Positions 47,026-62,095 of a stretch of DNA of 64,000 nt are shown here, one piece after another. Where the stretch lies: assembly GCA_032718475.1 (NCBI GenBank), contig JAUCBJ010006976.1:1-64000 (forward strand). Reading direction: 5' to 3'. Position 1 is the first letter of the stretch. Each line of letters begins with the position of its first letter. The notes under the pieces were generated by a model. The model did no database searches. It saw only the letters and a program-made list of their open reading frames with translations, and had not been told where the DNA came from. The position numbers and the translations under genes are program-made. Source of the DNA: Nemertoderma westbladi (Eukaryota > Xenacoelomorpha > Nemertodermatida > Nemertodermatidae).

Positions 47026-50000
47026 AAAAGTTACAGGAATAAATAGCCGACACACTGAAGTGAGTAAAAGTTACAGGAATAAATAGCCGACACACTGAAG
47101 TGAGTAAAAGTTACCGTAATAAATAGCCGACACACTGAAGTGAGTAAAAGTTACAGGAATAAATAGCCGACACACTGAAGTGAGTAAAAGTTACCGTAAT
47201 AAATAGCCGACACACTGAAGTGAGTAAAAGTTACAGGAATAAATAGCCGACACACTGAAGTGAGTAAAAGTTACAGGAATAAATAGCCGACACACTGAAG
47301 TGAGTAAAAGTTACCGTAATAAATAGTCGACACACTGAAGTGAGTAAAAGTTACCGTAATAAATAGCCGGCACACTGAAGTGAGTAAAAGTTACAGGAAT
47401 AAATAGCCGGCACACTGAAGTGAGTAAAAGTTACAGGAATAAATAGCCGACACACTGAAGTGAGTAAAAGTTACAGGAATAAATAGCCGACACACTGAAG
47501 TGAGTAAAAGTTACCGTAATAAATAGCCGGCACACTGAAGTGAGTAAAAGTTACAGGAATAAATAGCCGGCACACTGAAGTGAGTAAAAGTTACCGTAAT
47601 AAATAGCCGACACACTGAAGTGAGTAAAAGTTACAGGAATAAATAGCCGACACACTGAAGTGAGTAAAAGTTACAGGAATAAATAGCCGACACACTGAAG
47701 TGAGTAAAAGTTACCGTAATAAATAGTCGACACACTGAAGTGAGTAAAAGTTACCGTAATAAATAGCCGGCACACTGAAGTGAGTAAAAGTTACAGGAAT
47801 AAATAGCCGCCACACTGAAGTGAGTAAAAGTTACAGGAATAAATAGCCGACACACTGAAGTGAGTAAAAGTTACAGGAATAAATAGCAGACACACTGAAG
47901 TGAGTAAAAGTTACCGTAATAAATAGCCGGCACACTGAAGTGAGTAAAAGTTACAGAAATAAATAGCCGGCACACTGAAGTGAGTAAAAGTTACCGTAAT
48001 AAATAGCCGACACACTGAAGTGAGTAAAAGTTACAGGAATAAATAGCCGACACACTGAAGTGAGTAAAAATTACCGGAATAAATAGCCGGCACACTGAAG
48101 TGAGTAAAAGTTACAGGAATAAATAGCCGACACACTGAAGTGAGTAAAAGTTACCGTAATAAATAGCCGACACACTGAAGTGAGTAAAAGTTACCGTAAT
48201 AAATAGCCGGCACACTGAAGTGAGTAAAAGTTACAGGAATAAATAGCCGGCACACTGAAGTGAGTAAAAGTTACAGGAATAAATAGCCGACACACTGAAG
48301 TGAGTAAAAGTTACAGGAATAAATAGCCGACACACTGAAGTGAGTAAAAGTTACCGTAATAAATAGCCGGCACACTGAAGTGAGTAAGAGTTACCGTAAT
48401 AAATAGCCGACACACTGAAGTGAGTAAAAGTTACCGTAATAAATAGCCGACACACTGAAGTGAGTAAAAGTTACCGTAATAAATAGCCGGCACACTGAAG
48501 TGAGTAAAAGTTACCGTAATAAATAGCCGGCACACTGAAGTGAGTAAAAGTTACCGTAATAAATAGCCGGCACACTGAAGTGAGTAAAAGTTACCGTAAT
48601 AAATAGCCGGCACACTGAAGTGAGTAAAAGTTACCGTAATAAATAGCCGGCACACTGAAGTGAGTAAAAGTTACCGTAATAAATAGCCGACACACTGAAG
48701 TGAGTAAAAGTTACCGTAATAAATAGCCGACACACTGAAGTGAGTAAAAGTTACCGTAATAAATAGCCGGCACACTGAAGTGAGTAAAAGTTACAGGAAT
48801 AAATAGCCGGCACACTGAAGTGAGTAAAAGTTACAGGAATAAATAGCCGACACACTGAAGTGAGTAAAAGTTACAGGAATAAATAGCCGACACACTGAAG
48901 TGAGTAAAAATTACTGGAATAAATAGCCGGCACACTGAAGTGAGTAAAAGTTACAGGAATAAATAGCCGACACACTGAAGTGAGTAAAAATTACCGGAAT
49001 AAATAGCCGGCACACTGAAGTGAGTAAAAGTTACAGGAATAAATAGCCGACACACTGAAGTGAGTAAAAGTTACCGTAATAAATAGCCGACACACTGAAG
49101 TGAGTAAAAGTTACAGGAATAAATAGCCGGCACACTGAAGTGAGTAAAAGTTACCGTAATAAATAGCCGATACACTGAAGTGAGTAAAAGTTACCGTAAT
49201 AAATAGCCGGCACACTGAGGTGAGTAAAAGTTACCGTAATAAATAGCCGACACACTGGAGTGAGTAAAAGTTACCGTAATAAATAGCCGACACACTGAAG
49301 TGAGTAAAAATTACCGGAATAAATAGCCGGCACACTGAAGTGAGTAAAAGTTACAGGAATAAATAGCCGACACACTGAAGTGAGTAAAAATTACCGGAAT
49401 AAATAGCCGGCACACTGAAGTGAGTAAAAGTTACAGGAATAAATAGCCGACACACTGAAGTGAGTAAAAGTTACCGTAATAAATAGCCGACACACTGAAG
49501 TGAGTAAAAGTTACCGTAATAAATAGCCGGCACACTGAAGTGAGTAAAAGTTACAGGAATAAATAGCCGGCACACTGAAGTGAGTAAAAGTTACAGGAAT
49601 AAATAGCCGACACACTGAAGTGAGTAAAAGTTACAGGAATAAATAGCCGACACACTGAAGTGAGTAAAAGTTACCGTAATAAATAGCCGGCACACTGAAG
49701 TGAGTAAAAGTTACCGTAATAAATAGCCGACACACTGAAGTGAGTAAAAGTTACCGTAATAAATAGCCGACACACTGAAGTGAGTAAAAGTTACCGTAAT
49801 AAATAGCCGGCACACTGAAGTGAGTAAAAGTTACCGTAATAAATAGCCGGCACACTGAAGTGAGTAAAAGTTACCGTAATAAATAGCCGACACACTGGAG
49901 TGAGTAAAAGTTACCGTAATAAATAGCCGACACACTGAAGTGAGTAAAAGTTACCGTAATAAATAGCCGGCACACTGAAGTGAGTAAAAGTTACCGTAAT

Positions 50001-50740
50001 AAATAGCCGACACACTGAAGTGAGTAAAAGTTACCGGAATAAATAGCCGACACACTGAAGTGAGTAAAAGTTACCGTAATAAATAGCCGGCACACTGAAG
50101 TGAGTAAAAGTTACCGTAATAAATAGCCGGCACACTGAAGTGAGTAAAAGTTACCGTAATAAATAGCCGACACACTGAAGTGAGTAAAAGTTACCGTAAT
50201 AAATAGCCGACACACTGAAGTGAGTAAAAGTTACCGTAATAAATAGCCGGCACACTGAAGTAAGTAAAAGTTACAGGAATAAATAGCCGGCACACTGAAG
50301 TGAGTAAAAGTTACAGGAATAAATAGCCGACACACTGAAGTGAGTAAAAGTTACAGGAATAAATAGCCGACACACTGAGGTGAGTAAAGGTTACCGTAAT
50401 AAATAGCCGACACACTGAAGTGAGTAAAAGTTACCGTAATAAATAGCCGACACACTGAAGTGAGTAAAAGTTACCGTAATAAATAGCCGACACACTGAAG
50501 TGAGTAAAAGTTACCGTAATAAATAGCCGGCACACTGAAGTGAGTAAAAGTTACAGGAATAAATAGCCGACACACTGAAGTGAGTAAAAGTTACAGGAAT
50601 AAATAGCCGACACACTGAAGTGAGTAAAAGTTACCGTAATAAATAGCCGGCACACTGAAGTGAGTAAAAGTTACAGGAATAAATAGCCGGCACACTGAAG
50701 TGAGTAAAAGTTACCGTAATAAATAGCCGACACACTGAAG

Positions 50741-53340
50741 TGAGTAAAAGTTACAGGAATAAATAGCCGACACACTGAAGTGAGTAAAAATTACCGGAAT
50801 AAATAGCCGGCACACTGAAGTGAGTAAAAGTTACAGGAATAAATAGCCGACACACTGAAGTGAGTAAAAGTTACCGTAATAAATAGCCGACACACTGAAG
50901 TGAGTAAAAGTTACAGAAATAAATAGCCGACACACTGAAGTGAGTAAAAGTTACCGGAATAAATAACCGACACACTGAAGTGAGTAAAAGTTACAGGAAT
51001 AAATAGCCGACACACTGAAGTGAGTAAAAGTTACAGGAATAAATAGCCGACACACTGAAGTGAGTAAAAGTTACCGTAATAAATAGCCGACACACTGAAG
51101 TGAATAAAAGTTACAGGAATAAATAGCCGACACACTGAAGTGAGTAAAAGTTACCGTAATAAATAGCCGACACACTGAAGTGAGTAAAAGTTACAGGAAT
51201 AAATAGCCGACACACTGAAGTGAGTAAAAGTTACCGGAATAAATAACCGACACACTGAAGTGAGTAAAAGTTACAGGAATAAATAGCCGACACACTGAAG
51301 TGAGTAAAAGTTACAGGAATAAATAGCCGACACACTGAAGTGAGTAAAAGTTACCGGAATAAATAACCGACACACTGAAGTGAGTAAAAGTTACAGGAAT
51401 AAATAGCCGACACACTGAAGTGAGTAAAAGTTACAGGAATAAATAGCCGACACACTGAAGTGAGTAAAAGTTACAGGAATAAATAGCCGACACACTGAAG
51501 TGAGTAAAAGTTACAGGAATAAATAGCCGACACACTGAAGTGAGTAAAAGTTACAGGAATAAATAGCCGACACACTGAAGTGAGTAAAAGTTACCGTAAT
51601 AAATAGCCGACACACTGAAGTGAGTAAAAGTTACAGGAATAAATAGCCGGCACACTGAAGTGAGTAAAAGTTACAGGAATAAATAGCCGACACACTGAAG
51701 TGAGTAAAAGTTACCGTAATAAATAGCCGACACACTGGAGTGAGTAAAAGTTACCGGAATAAATAGCCGATACACTGAAGTGAGTAAAAGTTACAGGAAT
51801 AAATAGCCGGCACACTGAAGTGAGTAAAAGTTACCGTAATGAATAGCCGACACACTGAAGTGAGTAAAAGTTACAGGAATAAATAGCCGACACACTGAAG
51901 TGAGTAAAAGTTACAGGAATAAATAGCCGACACACTGAAGTGAGTAAAAGTTACAGGAATAAATAGCCGGCACACTGAAGTGAGTAAGAGTTACCGTAAT
52001 AAATAGCCGACACACTGAAGTGAGTAAAAGTTACCGGAATAAATAGCCGACACACTGAAGTGAGTAAAAGTTACAGGAATAAATAGCCGGCACACTGAAG
52101 TGAGTAAGAGTTACCGTAATAAATAGCCGACACACTGAAGTGAGTAAAAGTTACCGTAATAAATAGCCGGCACACTGAAGTGAGTAAAAGTTACAGGAAT
52201 AAATAGCCGGCACACTGAAGTGAGTAAAAGTTTCCGTAATAAATAGCCGGCACACTGAAGTGAGTAAAAGTTACCGTAATAAATAGCCGGCACACTGAAG
52301 TGAGTAAAAGTTACAGGAATAAATAGCCGACACACTGAAGTGAGTAAAAGTTACCGGAATAAATAACCGACACACTGAAGTGAGTAAAAGTTACAGGAAT
52401 AAATAGTCGACACACTGAAGTGAGTAAAAGTTACCGTAATAAATAGCCGACACACTGAAGTGAGTAAAAGTTACCGTAATAAATAGCCGGCACACTGAAG
52501 TGAGTAAAAGTTACAGGAATAAATAGCCGGCACACTGAAGTGAGTAAAAGTTACAGGAATAAATAGCCGACACACTGAAGTGAGTAAAAGTTACAGGAAT
52601 AAATAGCCGACACACTGAAGTGAGTAAAAGTTACCGTAATAAATAGCCGGCACACTGAAGTGAGTAAAAGTTACAGGAATAAATAGCCGGCACACTGAAG
52701 TGAGTAAGAGTTACCGTAATAAATAGCCGACACACTGAAGTGAGTAAAAGTTACCGTAATAAATAGCCGGTACACTGAAGTGAGTAAAAGTTACAGGAAT
52801 AAATAGCCGACACACTGAAGTGAGTAAAAGTTACCGTAATAAATAGCCGGCACACTGAAGTGAGTAAAAGTTACCGTAATAAATAGCCGACACACTGAAG
52901 TGAGTAAAAGTTACCGGAATAAATAGCCGACACACTGGAGTGAGTAAAAGTTACCGGAATAAATAACCGACACACTGAAGTGAGTAAAAGTTACAGGAAT
53001 AAATAGCTGACACACTGTAGTGAGTAAAAGTTACCGTAATAAATAGCCGACACACTGAAGTGAGTAAAAGTTACAGGAATAAATAGCCGACACACTGAAG
53101 TGAGTAAAAGTTACCGTAATAAATAGCCGACACACTGTAGTGAGTAAAAGTTACCGTAATAAATAGCCGACACACTGAAGTGAGTAAAAGTTACAGGAAT
53201 AAATAGCCGACACACTGAAGTGAGTAAAAGTTACAGGAATAAATAGCCGACACACTGAAGTGAGTAAAAGTTACCGTAATAAATAGCCGGCACACTGAAG
53301 TGAGTAAAAGTTACCGTAATAAATAGCCGACACACTGAAG
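50741..53340 (+). repeat. Tandem segmental duplication, copy 1 (offset 2,840 bp, 71 units)
   Basis: Markers AAAAATTACCGG (50787), TGAATAAAAG (51101), CGATACAC (51768) and GTTTCCGTAA (about 52230) recur exactly 2,840 bp later. Confidence 0.87.
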
Positions 53341-53580
53341 TGAGTAAAAGTTACAGAAATAAATAGCCGACACACTGAAGTGAGTAAAAGTTACAGGAAT
53401 AAATAGCTGACACACTGTAGTGAGTAAAAGTTACCGTAATAAATAGCCGACACACTGAAGTGAGTAAAAGTTACAGGAATAAATAGCCGACACACTGAAG
53501 TGAGTAAAAGTTACCGTAATAAATAGCCGGCACACTGAAGTGAGTAAAAGTTACCGTAATAAATAGCCGACACACTGAAG

Positions 53581-56180
53581 TGAGTAAAAGTTACAGGAAT
53601 AAATAGCCGACACACTGAAGTGAGTAAAAATTACCGGAATAAATAGCCGGCACACTGAAGTGAGTAAAAGTTACAGGAATAAATAGCCGACACACTGAAG
53701 TGAGTAAAAGTTACCGTAATAAATAGCCGACACACTGAAGTGAGTAAAAGTTACAGAAATAAATAGCCGACACACTGAAGTGAGTAAAAGTTACCGGAAT
53801 AAATAACCGACACACTGAAGTGAGTAAAAGTTACAGGAATAAATAGCCGACACACTGAAGTGAGTAAAAGTTACAGGAATAAATAGCCGACACACTGAAG
53901 TGAGTAAAAGTTACCGTAATAAATAGCCGACACACTGAAGTGAATAAAAGTTACAGGAATAAATAGCCGACACACTGAAGTGAGTAAAAGTTACCGTAAT
54001 AAATAGCCGACACACTGAAGTGAGTAAAAGTTACAGGAATAAATAGCCGACACACTGAAGTGAGTAAAAGTTACCGGAATAAATAACCGACACACTGAAG
54101 TGAGTAAAAGTTACAGGAATAAATAGCCGACACACTGAAGTGAGTAAAAGTTACAGGAATAAATAGCCGACACACTGAAGTGAGTAAAAGTTACCGGAAT
54201 AAATAACCGACACACTGAAGTGAGTAAAAGTTACAGGAATAAATAGCCGACACACTGAAGTGAGTAAAAGTTACAGGAATAAATAGCCGACACACTGAAG
54301 TGAGTAAAAGTTACAGGAATAAATAGCCGACACACTGAAGTGAGTAAAAGTTACAGGAATAAATAGCCGACACACTGAAGTGAGTAAAAGTTACAGGAAT
54401 AAATAGCCGACACACTGAAGTGAGTAAAAGTTACCGTAATAAATAGCCGACACACTGAAGTGAGTAAAAGTTACAGGAATAAATAGCCGGCACACTGAAG
54501 TGAGTAAAAGTTACAGGAATAAATAGCCGACACACTGAAGTGAGTAAAAGTTACCGTAATAAATAGCCGACACACTGGAGTGAGTAAAAGTTACCGGAAT
54601 AAATAGCCGATACACTGAAGTGAGTAAAAGTTACAGGAATAAATAGCCGGCACACTGAAGTGAGTAAAAGTTACCGTAATGAATAGCCGACACACTGAAG
54701 TGAGTAAAAGTTACAGGAATAAATAGCCGACACACTGAAGTGAGTAAAAGTTACAGGAATAAATAGCCGACACACTGAAGTGAGTAAAAGTTACAGGAAT
54801 AAATAGCCGGCACACTGAAGTGAGTAAGAGTTACCGTAATAAATAGCCGACACACTGAAGTGAGTAAAAGTTACCGGAATAAATAGCCGACACACTGAAG
54901 TGAGTAAAAGTTACAGGAATAAATAGCCGGCACACTGAAGTGAGTAAGAGTTACCGTAATAAATAGCCGACACACTGAAGTGAGTAAAAGTTACCGTAAT
55001 AAATAGCCGGCACACTGAAGTGAGTAAAAGTTACAGGAATAAATAGCCGGCACACTGAAGTGAGTAAAAGTTTCCGTAATAAATAGCCGGCACACTGAAG
55101 TGAGTAAAAGTTACCGTAATAAATAGCCGGCACACTGAAGTGAGTAAAAGTTACAGGAATAAATAGCCGACACACTGAAGTGAGTAAAAGTTACCGGAAT
55201 AAATAACCGACACACTGAAGTGAGTAAAAGTTACAGGAATAAATAGTCGACACACTGAAGTGAGTAAAAGTTACCGTAATAAATAGCCGACACACTGAAG
55301 TGAGTAAAAGTTACCGTAATAAATAGCCGGCACACTGAAGTGAGTAAAAGTTACAGGAATAAATAGCCGGCACACTGAAGTGAGTAAAAGTTACAGGAAT
55401 AAATAGCCGACACACTGAAGTGAGTAAAAGTTACAGGAATAAATAGCCGACACACTGAAGTGAGTAAAAGTTACCGTAATAAATAGCCGGCACACTGAAG
55501 TGAGTAAAAGTTACAGGAATAAATAGCCGGCACACTGAAGTGAGTAAGAGTTACCGTAATAAATAGCCGACACACTGAAGTGAGTAAAAGTTACCGTAAT
55601 AAATAGCCGGTACACTGAAGTGAGTAAAAGTTACAGGAATAAATAGCCGACACACTGAAGTGAGTAAAAGTTACCGTAATAAATAGCCGGCACACTGAAG
55701 TGAGTAAAAGTTACCGTAATAAATAGCCGACACACTGAAGTGAGTAAAAGTTACCGGAATAAATAGCCGACACACTGGAGTGAGTAAAAGTTACCGGAAT
55801 AAATAACCGACACACTGAAGTGAGTAAAAGTTACAGGAATAAATAGCTGACACACTGTAGTGAGTAAAAGTTACCGTAATAAATAGCCGACACACTGAAG
55901 TGAGTAAAAGTTACAGGAATAAATAGCCGACACACTGAAGTGAGTAAAAGTTACCGTAATAAATAGCCGACACACTGTAGTGAGTAAAAGTTACCGTAAT
56001 AAATAGCCGACACACTGAAGTGAGTAAAAGTTACAGGAATAAATAGCCGACACACTGAAGTGAGTAAAAGTTACAGGAATAAATAGCCGACACACTGAAG
56101 TGAGTAAAAGTTACCGTAATAAATAGCCGGCACACTGAAGTGAGTAAAAGTTACCGTAATAAATAGCCGACACACTGAAG
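53581..56180 (+). repeat. Tandem segmental duplication, copy 2
   Basis: Matches 50741-53340 unit by unit by eye and diverges at about 56181, where CAGAAAT is replaced by CAGGAAT. Confidence 0.87.
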
Positions 56181-59100
56181 TGAGTAAAAGTTACAGGAAT
56201 AAATAGCCGACACACTGAAGTGAGTAAAAGTTACCGTAATAAATAGCCGACACACTGAAGTGAGTAAAAGTTACCGGAATAAATAGCCGACACACTGGAG
56301 TGAGTAAAAGTTACCGGAATAAATAACCGACACACTGAAGTGAGTAAAAGTTACAGGAATAAATAGCCGACACACTGAAGTGAGTAAAAGTTACCGGAAT
56401 AAATAACCGACACACTGAAGTGAGTAAAAGTTACCGGAATAAATAGCCGACACACTGAAGTGAGTAAAAGTTACAGGAATAAATAGCCGACACACTGAAG
56501 TGAGTAAAAGTTACAGGAATAAATAGCCGACACACTGAAGTGAGTAAAAGTTACCGTAATAAATAGCCGACATACTGAAGTGAGTAAAAGTTACAGGAAT
56601 AAATAGCTGACACACTGAAGTGAGTAAAAGTTACCGTAATAAATAGCCGACACACTGAAGTGAGTAAAAGTTACCGGAATAAATAGCTGACACACTGGAG
56701 TGAGTAAAAGTTACCGTAATAAATAGCCGACACACTGAAGTGAGTAAAAGTTACCGGAATAAATAGCCGACAAACTGAAGTGAGTAAAAGTTACAGGAAT
56801 AAATAGCCGACACACTGAAGTGAGTAAAAGTTACCGTAATAAATAGCCGACACACTGAAGTGAGTAAAAGTTACCGGAATAAATAACCGACACACTGAAG
56901 TGAGTAAAAGTTACCGTAATAAATAGCCGACACACTGAAGTGAGTAAAAGTTACCGGAATAAATAGCCGACACACTGGAGTGAGTAAAAGTTACCGGAAT
57001 AAATAACCGACACACTGAAGTGAGTAAAAGTTACAGGAATAAATAGCCGACACACTGAAGTGAGTAAAAGTTACCGTAATAAATAGCCGACACACTGAAG
57101 TGAGTAAAAGTTACAGGAATAAATAGCCGACACACTGAAGTGAGTAAAAGTTACCGTAATAAATAGCCGACACACTGGAGTGAGTAAAAGTTACCGGAAT
57201 AAATAACCGACACACTGAAGTGAGTAAAAGTTACAGGAATAAATAGCCGACACACTGAAGTGAGTAAAAGTTACCGGAATAAATAACCGACACACTGAAG
57301 TGAGTAAAAGTTACCGGAATAAATAGCCGACACACTGAAGTGAGTAAAAGTTACCGGAATAAATAGCCGACACACTGGAGTGAGTAAAAGTTACCGGAAT
57401 AAATAACCGACACACTGAAGTGAGTAAAAGTTACAGGAATAAATAGCCGAAACACTGAAGTGAGTAAAAGTTACCGGAATAAATAACCGACACACTGAAG
57501 TGAGTAAAAGTTACCGGAATAAATAGCCGACACACTGAAGTGAGTAAAAGTTACAGGAATAAATAGCCGACACACTGAAGTGAGTAAAAGTTACAGGAAT
57601 AAATAGCCGACACACTGAAGTGAGTAAAAGTTACCGTAATAAATAGCCGACACACTGAAGTGAGTAAAAGTTACAGGAATAAATAGCCGACACACTGAAG
57701 TGAGTAAGAGTTACCGTAATAAATAGCCGACACACTGAAGTGAGTAAAAGTTACCGGAATAAATAGCTGACACACTGGAGTGAGTAAAAGTTACCGTAAT
57801 AAATAGCCGACACACTGAAGTGAGTAAAAGTTACCGGAATAAATAGCCGACAAACTGAAGTGAGTAAAAGTTACAGGAATAAATAGCCGACACACTGAAG
57901 TGAGTAAAAGTTACCGGAATAAATAGCCGACACACTGGAGTGAGTAAAAGTTACCGGAATAAATAACCGACACACTGAAGTGAGTAAAAGTTACAGGAAT
58001 AAATAGCCGACACACTGAAGTGAGTAAAAGTTACCGGAATAAATAACCGACACACTGAAGTGAGTAAAAGTTACCGGAATAAATAGCCGACACACTGAAG
58101 TGAGTAAAAGTTACAGGAATAAATAGCCGACACACTGAAGTGAGTAAAAGTTACAGGAATAAATAGCCGACACACTGAAGTGAGTAAAAGTTACCGTAAT
58201 AAATAGCCGACACACTGAAGTGAGTAAAAGTTACAGGAATAAATAGCCGACACACTGAAGTGAGTAAAAGTTACCGTAATAAATAGCCGACACACTGAAG
58301 TGAGTAAAAGTTACCGGAATAAATAGCTGACACACTGGAGTGAGTAAAAGTTACCGTAATAAATAGCCGACACACTGAAGTGAGTAAAAGTTACCGGAAT
58401 AAATAGCCGACAAACTGAAGTGAGTAAAAGTTACAGGAATAAATAGCCGACACACTGAAGTGAGTAAAAGTTACCGTAATAAATAGCCGACACACTGAAG
58501 TGAGTAAAAGTTACCGTAATAAATAGCCGACACACTGAAGTGAGTAAAAGTTACAGGAATAAATAGCCGACACACTGAAGTGAGTAAAAGTTACCGTAAT
58601 AAATAGCCGACACACTGAAGTGAGTAAAAGTTACCGTAATAAATAGCCGACACACTGAAGTGAGTAAAAGTTACCGGAATAAATAGCCGACACACTGAAG
58701 TGAGTAAAAGTTACCGTAATAAATAGCCGACACACTGAAGTGAGTAAAAGTTACCGTAATAAATAGCCGACACACTGAAGTGAGTAAAAGTTACCGGAAT
58801 AAATAGCCGACACACTGAAGTGAGTAAAAGTTACCGTAATAAATAGCCGACACACTGAAGTGAGTAAAAGTTACCGGAATAAATAGCCGGCACACTGAAG
58901 TGAGTAAAAGTTACCGTAATAAATAGCCGACACACTGAAGTGAGTAAAAGTTACCGTAATAAATAGCCGACACACTGAAGTGAGTAAAAGTTACCGTAAT
59001 AAATAGCCGACACACTGAAGTGAGTAAAAGTTACCGTAATAAATAGCCGACACACTGAAGTGAGTAAAAGTTACAGGAATAAATAGCCGACACACTGAAG

Positions 59101-60420
59101 TGAGTAAAAGTTACCGTAATAAATAGCCGACACACTGAAGTGAGTAAAAGTTACCGTAATAAATAGCCGACACACTGAAGTGAGTAAAAGTTACAGGAAT
59201 AAATAGCCGACACACTGAAGTGAGTAAAAGTTACCGTAATAAATAGCCGACACACTGAAGTGAGTAAAAGTTACCGTAATAAATAGCCGACACACTGAAG
59301 TGAGTAAAAGTTACCGTAATAAATAGCCGACACACTGAAGTGAGTAAAAGTTACCGTAATAAATAGCCGACACACTGAAGTGAGTAAAAGTTACCGTAAT
59401 AAATAGCCGACACACTGAAGTGAGTAAAAGTTACCGTAATAAATAGCCGACACACTGATGAAGTGAGTAAAAGTTACCGGAATAAATAGCCGACACACTG
59501 AAGTGAGTAAAAGTTACCGTAATAAATAGCCGACACACTGAAGTGAGTAAAAGTTACCGTAATAAATAGCCGACACACTGAAGTGAGTAAAAGTTACCGT
59601 AATAAATAGCCGACACACTGAAGTGAGTAAAAGTTACCGTAATAAATAGCCGACACACTGAAGTGAGTAAAAGTTACAGGAATAAATAGCCGACACACTG
59701 AAGTGAGTAAAAGTTACAGGAATAAATAGCCGACACACTGAAGTGAGTAAAAGTTACCGTAATAAATAGCCGACACACTGAAGTGAGTAAAAGTTACCGT
59801 AATAAATAGCCGACACACTGAAGTGAGTAAAAGTTACAGGAATAAATAGCCGACACACTGAAGTGAGTAAAAGTTACCGTAATAAATAGCCGACACACTG
59901 AAGTGAGTAAAAGTTACCGTAATAAATAGCCGACACACTGAAGTGAGTAAAAGTTACCGTAATAAATAGCCGACACACTGAAGTGAGTAAAAGTTACCGT
60001 AATAAATAGCCGACACACTGAAGTGAGTAAAAGTTACCGTAATAAATAGCCGACACACTGAAGTGAGTAAAAGTTACCGTAATAAATAGCCGACACACTG
60101 AAGTGAGTAAAAGTTACCGTAATAAATAGCCGACACACTGAAGTGAGTAAAAGTTACAGGAATAAATAGCCGACACACTGAAGTGAGTAAAAGTTACAGG
60201 AATAAATAGCCGACACACTGAAGTGAGTAAAAGTTACCGTAATAAATAGCCGACACACTGAAGTGAGTAAAAGTTACCGTAATAAATAGCCGACACACTG
60301 AAGTGAGTAAAAGTTACCGTAATAAATAGCCGACACACTGAAGTGAGTAAAAGTTACAGGAATAAATAGCCGACACACTGAAGTGAGTAAAAGTTACCGT
60401 AATAAATAGCCGACACACTG

Positions 60421-61440
60421 GAGTGAGTAAAAGTTACCGGAATAAATAGCCGATACACTGAAGTGAGTAAAAGTTACAGGAATAAATAGCCGGCACACTG
60501 AAGTGAGTAAAAGTTACCGTAATGAATAGCCGACACACTGAAGTGAGTAAAAGTTACAGGAATAAATAGCCGACACACTGAAGTGAGTAAAAGTTACAGG
60601 AATAAATAGCCGACACACTGAAGTGAGTAAAAGTTACAGGAATAAATAGCCGGCACACTGAAGTGAGTAAGAGTTACCGTAATAAATAGCCGACACACTG
60701 AAGTGAGTAAAAGTTACCGGAATAAATAGCCGACACACTGAAGTGAGTAAAAGTTACAGGAATAAATAGCCGGCACACTGAAGTGAGTAAGAGTTACCGT
60801 AATAAATAGCCGACACACTGAAGTGAGTAAAAGTTACCGTAATAAATAGCCGGCACACTGAAGTGAGTAAAAGTTACAGGAATAAATAGCCGGCACACTG
60901 AAGTGAGTAAAAGTTACCATAATAAATAGCCGGCACACTGAAGTGAGTAAAAGTTACCGTAATAAATAGCCGGCACACTGAAGTGAGTAAAAGTTACAGG
61001 AATAAATAGCCGACACACTGAAGTGAGTAAAAGTTACCGGAATAAATAACCGACACACTGAAGTGAGTAAAAGTTACAGGAATAAATAGTCGACACACTG
61101 AAGTGAGTAAAAGTTACCGTAATAAATAGCCGACACACTGAAGTGAGTAAAAGTTACCGTAATAAATAGCCGGCACACTGAAGTGAGTAAAAGTTACAGG
61201 AATAAATAGCCGGCACACTGAAGTGAGTAAAAGTTACAGGAATAAATAGCCGACACACTGAAGTGAGTAAAAGTTACAGGAATAAATAGCCGACACACTG
61301 AAGTGAGTAAAAGTTACCGTAATAAATAGCCGGCACACTGAAGTGAGTAAAAGTTACAGGAATAAATAGCCGGCACACTGAAGTGAGTAAGAGTTACCGT
61401 AATAAATAGCCGACACACTGAAGTGAGTAAAAGTTACCGT
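60421..61440 (+). repeat. Partial third copy of the 2,840-bp segment
   Basis: CGATACAC at 60451 and the following order of variants match 51768 and 54608 (offsets 8,683 and 5,843). One unit reads TTACCAT where the other two copies have TTTCCGT. Confidence 0.8.
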
Positions 61441-62095
61441 AATAAATAGCCGACACACTGAAGAAGTGAGTAAAAGTTACCGTAATAAATAGCCGACACA
61501 CTGAAGTGAGTAAAAGTTACCGGAATAAATAGCTGACACACTGAAGTGAGTAAAAGTTACCGTAATAAATAGCCGACACACTGAAGTGAGTAAAAGTTAC
61601 CGTAATAAATAGCCGACACACTGGAGTGAGTAAAAGTTACCGTAATAAATAGCCGACACACTGAAGTGAGTAAAAGTTACCGTAATAAATAGCCGACACA
61701 CTGGAGTGAGTAAAAGTTACCGGAATAAATAGCCGACACACTGAATGAAGTGAGTAAAAGTTACCGTAATAAATAGCCGACGCACTGAAGTGAGTAAAAG
61801 TTACCGTAATAAATAGCCGACACACTGAAGTGAGTAAAAGTTACCGTAATAAATAGCCGACACACTGAAGTGAGTAAAAGTTACCGGAATAAATAGCCGA
61901 CACACTGAATGAAGTGAGTAAAAGTTACCGTAATAAATAGCCGACGCACTGAAGTGAGTAAAAGTTACCGTAATAAATAGCCGACACACTGAAGTGAGTA
62001 AAAGTTACAGGAATAAATAGCCGACACACTGAAGTGAGTAAAAGTTACAGGAATAAATAGCCGACACACTGAAGTGAGTAAAAGTTACAGGAATA

